A DNA stretch of 35,186 bases from Tissierellia bacterium. GTDB lineage: Bacteria; Bacillota; Clostridia; Tissierellales; Tepidimicrobiaceae. Of the stretch, positions 35,181 through 35,186 are shown one piece after another. The stretch is taken from NCBI GenBank assembly GCA_012728365.1, contig JAAYFE010000058.1, positions 1 through 35,186 of the forward strand. Direction: 5' to 3'. The translations under genes were made by a program, and so were the position numbers. Under the pieces are notes generated by a model that worked only from the letters and a program-made list of their open reading frames with translations, ran no database searches and had not been told where the DNA came from. Position 1 is the stretch's first letter, and each line of letters opens with the position of its first letter.

Positions 35181-35186
35181 CTCCCC

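Noticed and set aside
34963..35186. CRISPR array or tRNA-Sec gene at the right end
   Set aside because: Only two related 17-base units are present, with no regular repeat-spacer pattern, and the palindrome does not fold as a tRNA (no acceptor, D or T arm sequences).

Overview
The window reads as a chromosomal segment of a low-GC, anaerobic, probably spore-forming member of the Clostridia. The order Tissierellales is my best guess, from gene content and order only. The support is an rnfCDGEAB cluster, an mre-min-(spoIVFA-like)-rplU-prp-rpmA-obg order known from Bacillus and Clostridia, an L27 with a Prp-cleaved leader, frequent UUG starts and strong AGGAGG-type ribosome binding sites. Almost everything is on the + strand; only a D-Ala-D-Ala carboxypeptidase gene is on the - strand. 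No tRNA, rRNA or CRISPR array was recognised.

Layout. 200-5222: the six-gene Rnf operon (ferredoxin:NAD+ oxidoreductase ion pump), closed by a strong terminator. 5373-7601: NusG-II protein, Gx transporter, maf, radC. 7635-13426: the elongation module mreB-mreC-mreD plus a very large class B PBP (1125 aa). 13513-15242: minC-minD-minE, with minD carrying a stop codon at the first Walker A lysine. 15367-17349: a two-domain FMN-binding lipoprotein and an ApbE flavin transferase. 17409-22002: a SpoIVFA-like degenerate M23 protein, a radical SAM/DUF2344 pair and RNase G. 22010-24461: L21 leader, rplU, prp, rpmA, and obg broken by a frameshift. 24489-27762: yhbY, nadD, yqeK, an LCP ligase, rsfS, ridA. 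27802-29070 (-): carboxypeptidase. 29214-34225: comEA-like gene, then selD-selA-selB, where selD itself uses an in-frame UGA (Sec14) with a visible SECIS-like hairpin. 34252-34962: an OmpR-type regulator with a degenerate receiver. 34973-35186: non-coding DNA with transposon-end-like repeats and a GC-rich foldback element.

How the parts work together. Rnf couples ferredoxin oxidation to NAD+ reduction and ion export; RnfD and RnfG carry covalent FMN, and the only ApbE in the window that could attach it is about 11 kb away, beside another double FMN acceptor. Mre/PBP2 and Min together set cell shape and division site. The rplU-to-rsfS stretch is a ribosome-assembly neighbourhood (L21, L27, Prp, Obg, YhbY, RsfS). 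The sel genes supply selenophosphate, selenocysteinyl-tRNA and the dedicated elongation factor.

I see no wholly new multi-gene defence or mobile system. The items most worth a second look are the stop in minD, the obg frameshift, the recoded selD, the degenerate SpoIVFA-like protein without SpoIVFB, the degenerate response regulator, the extended PBP2, the little-studied radical SAM/DUF2344 pair and the repeat-rich right end.
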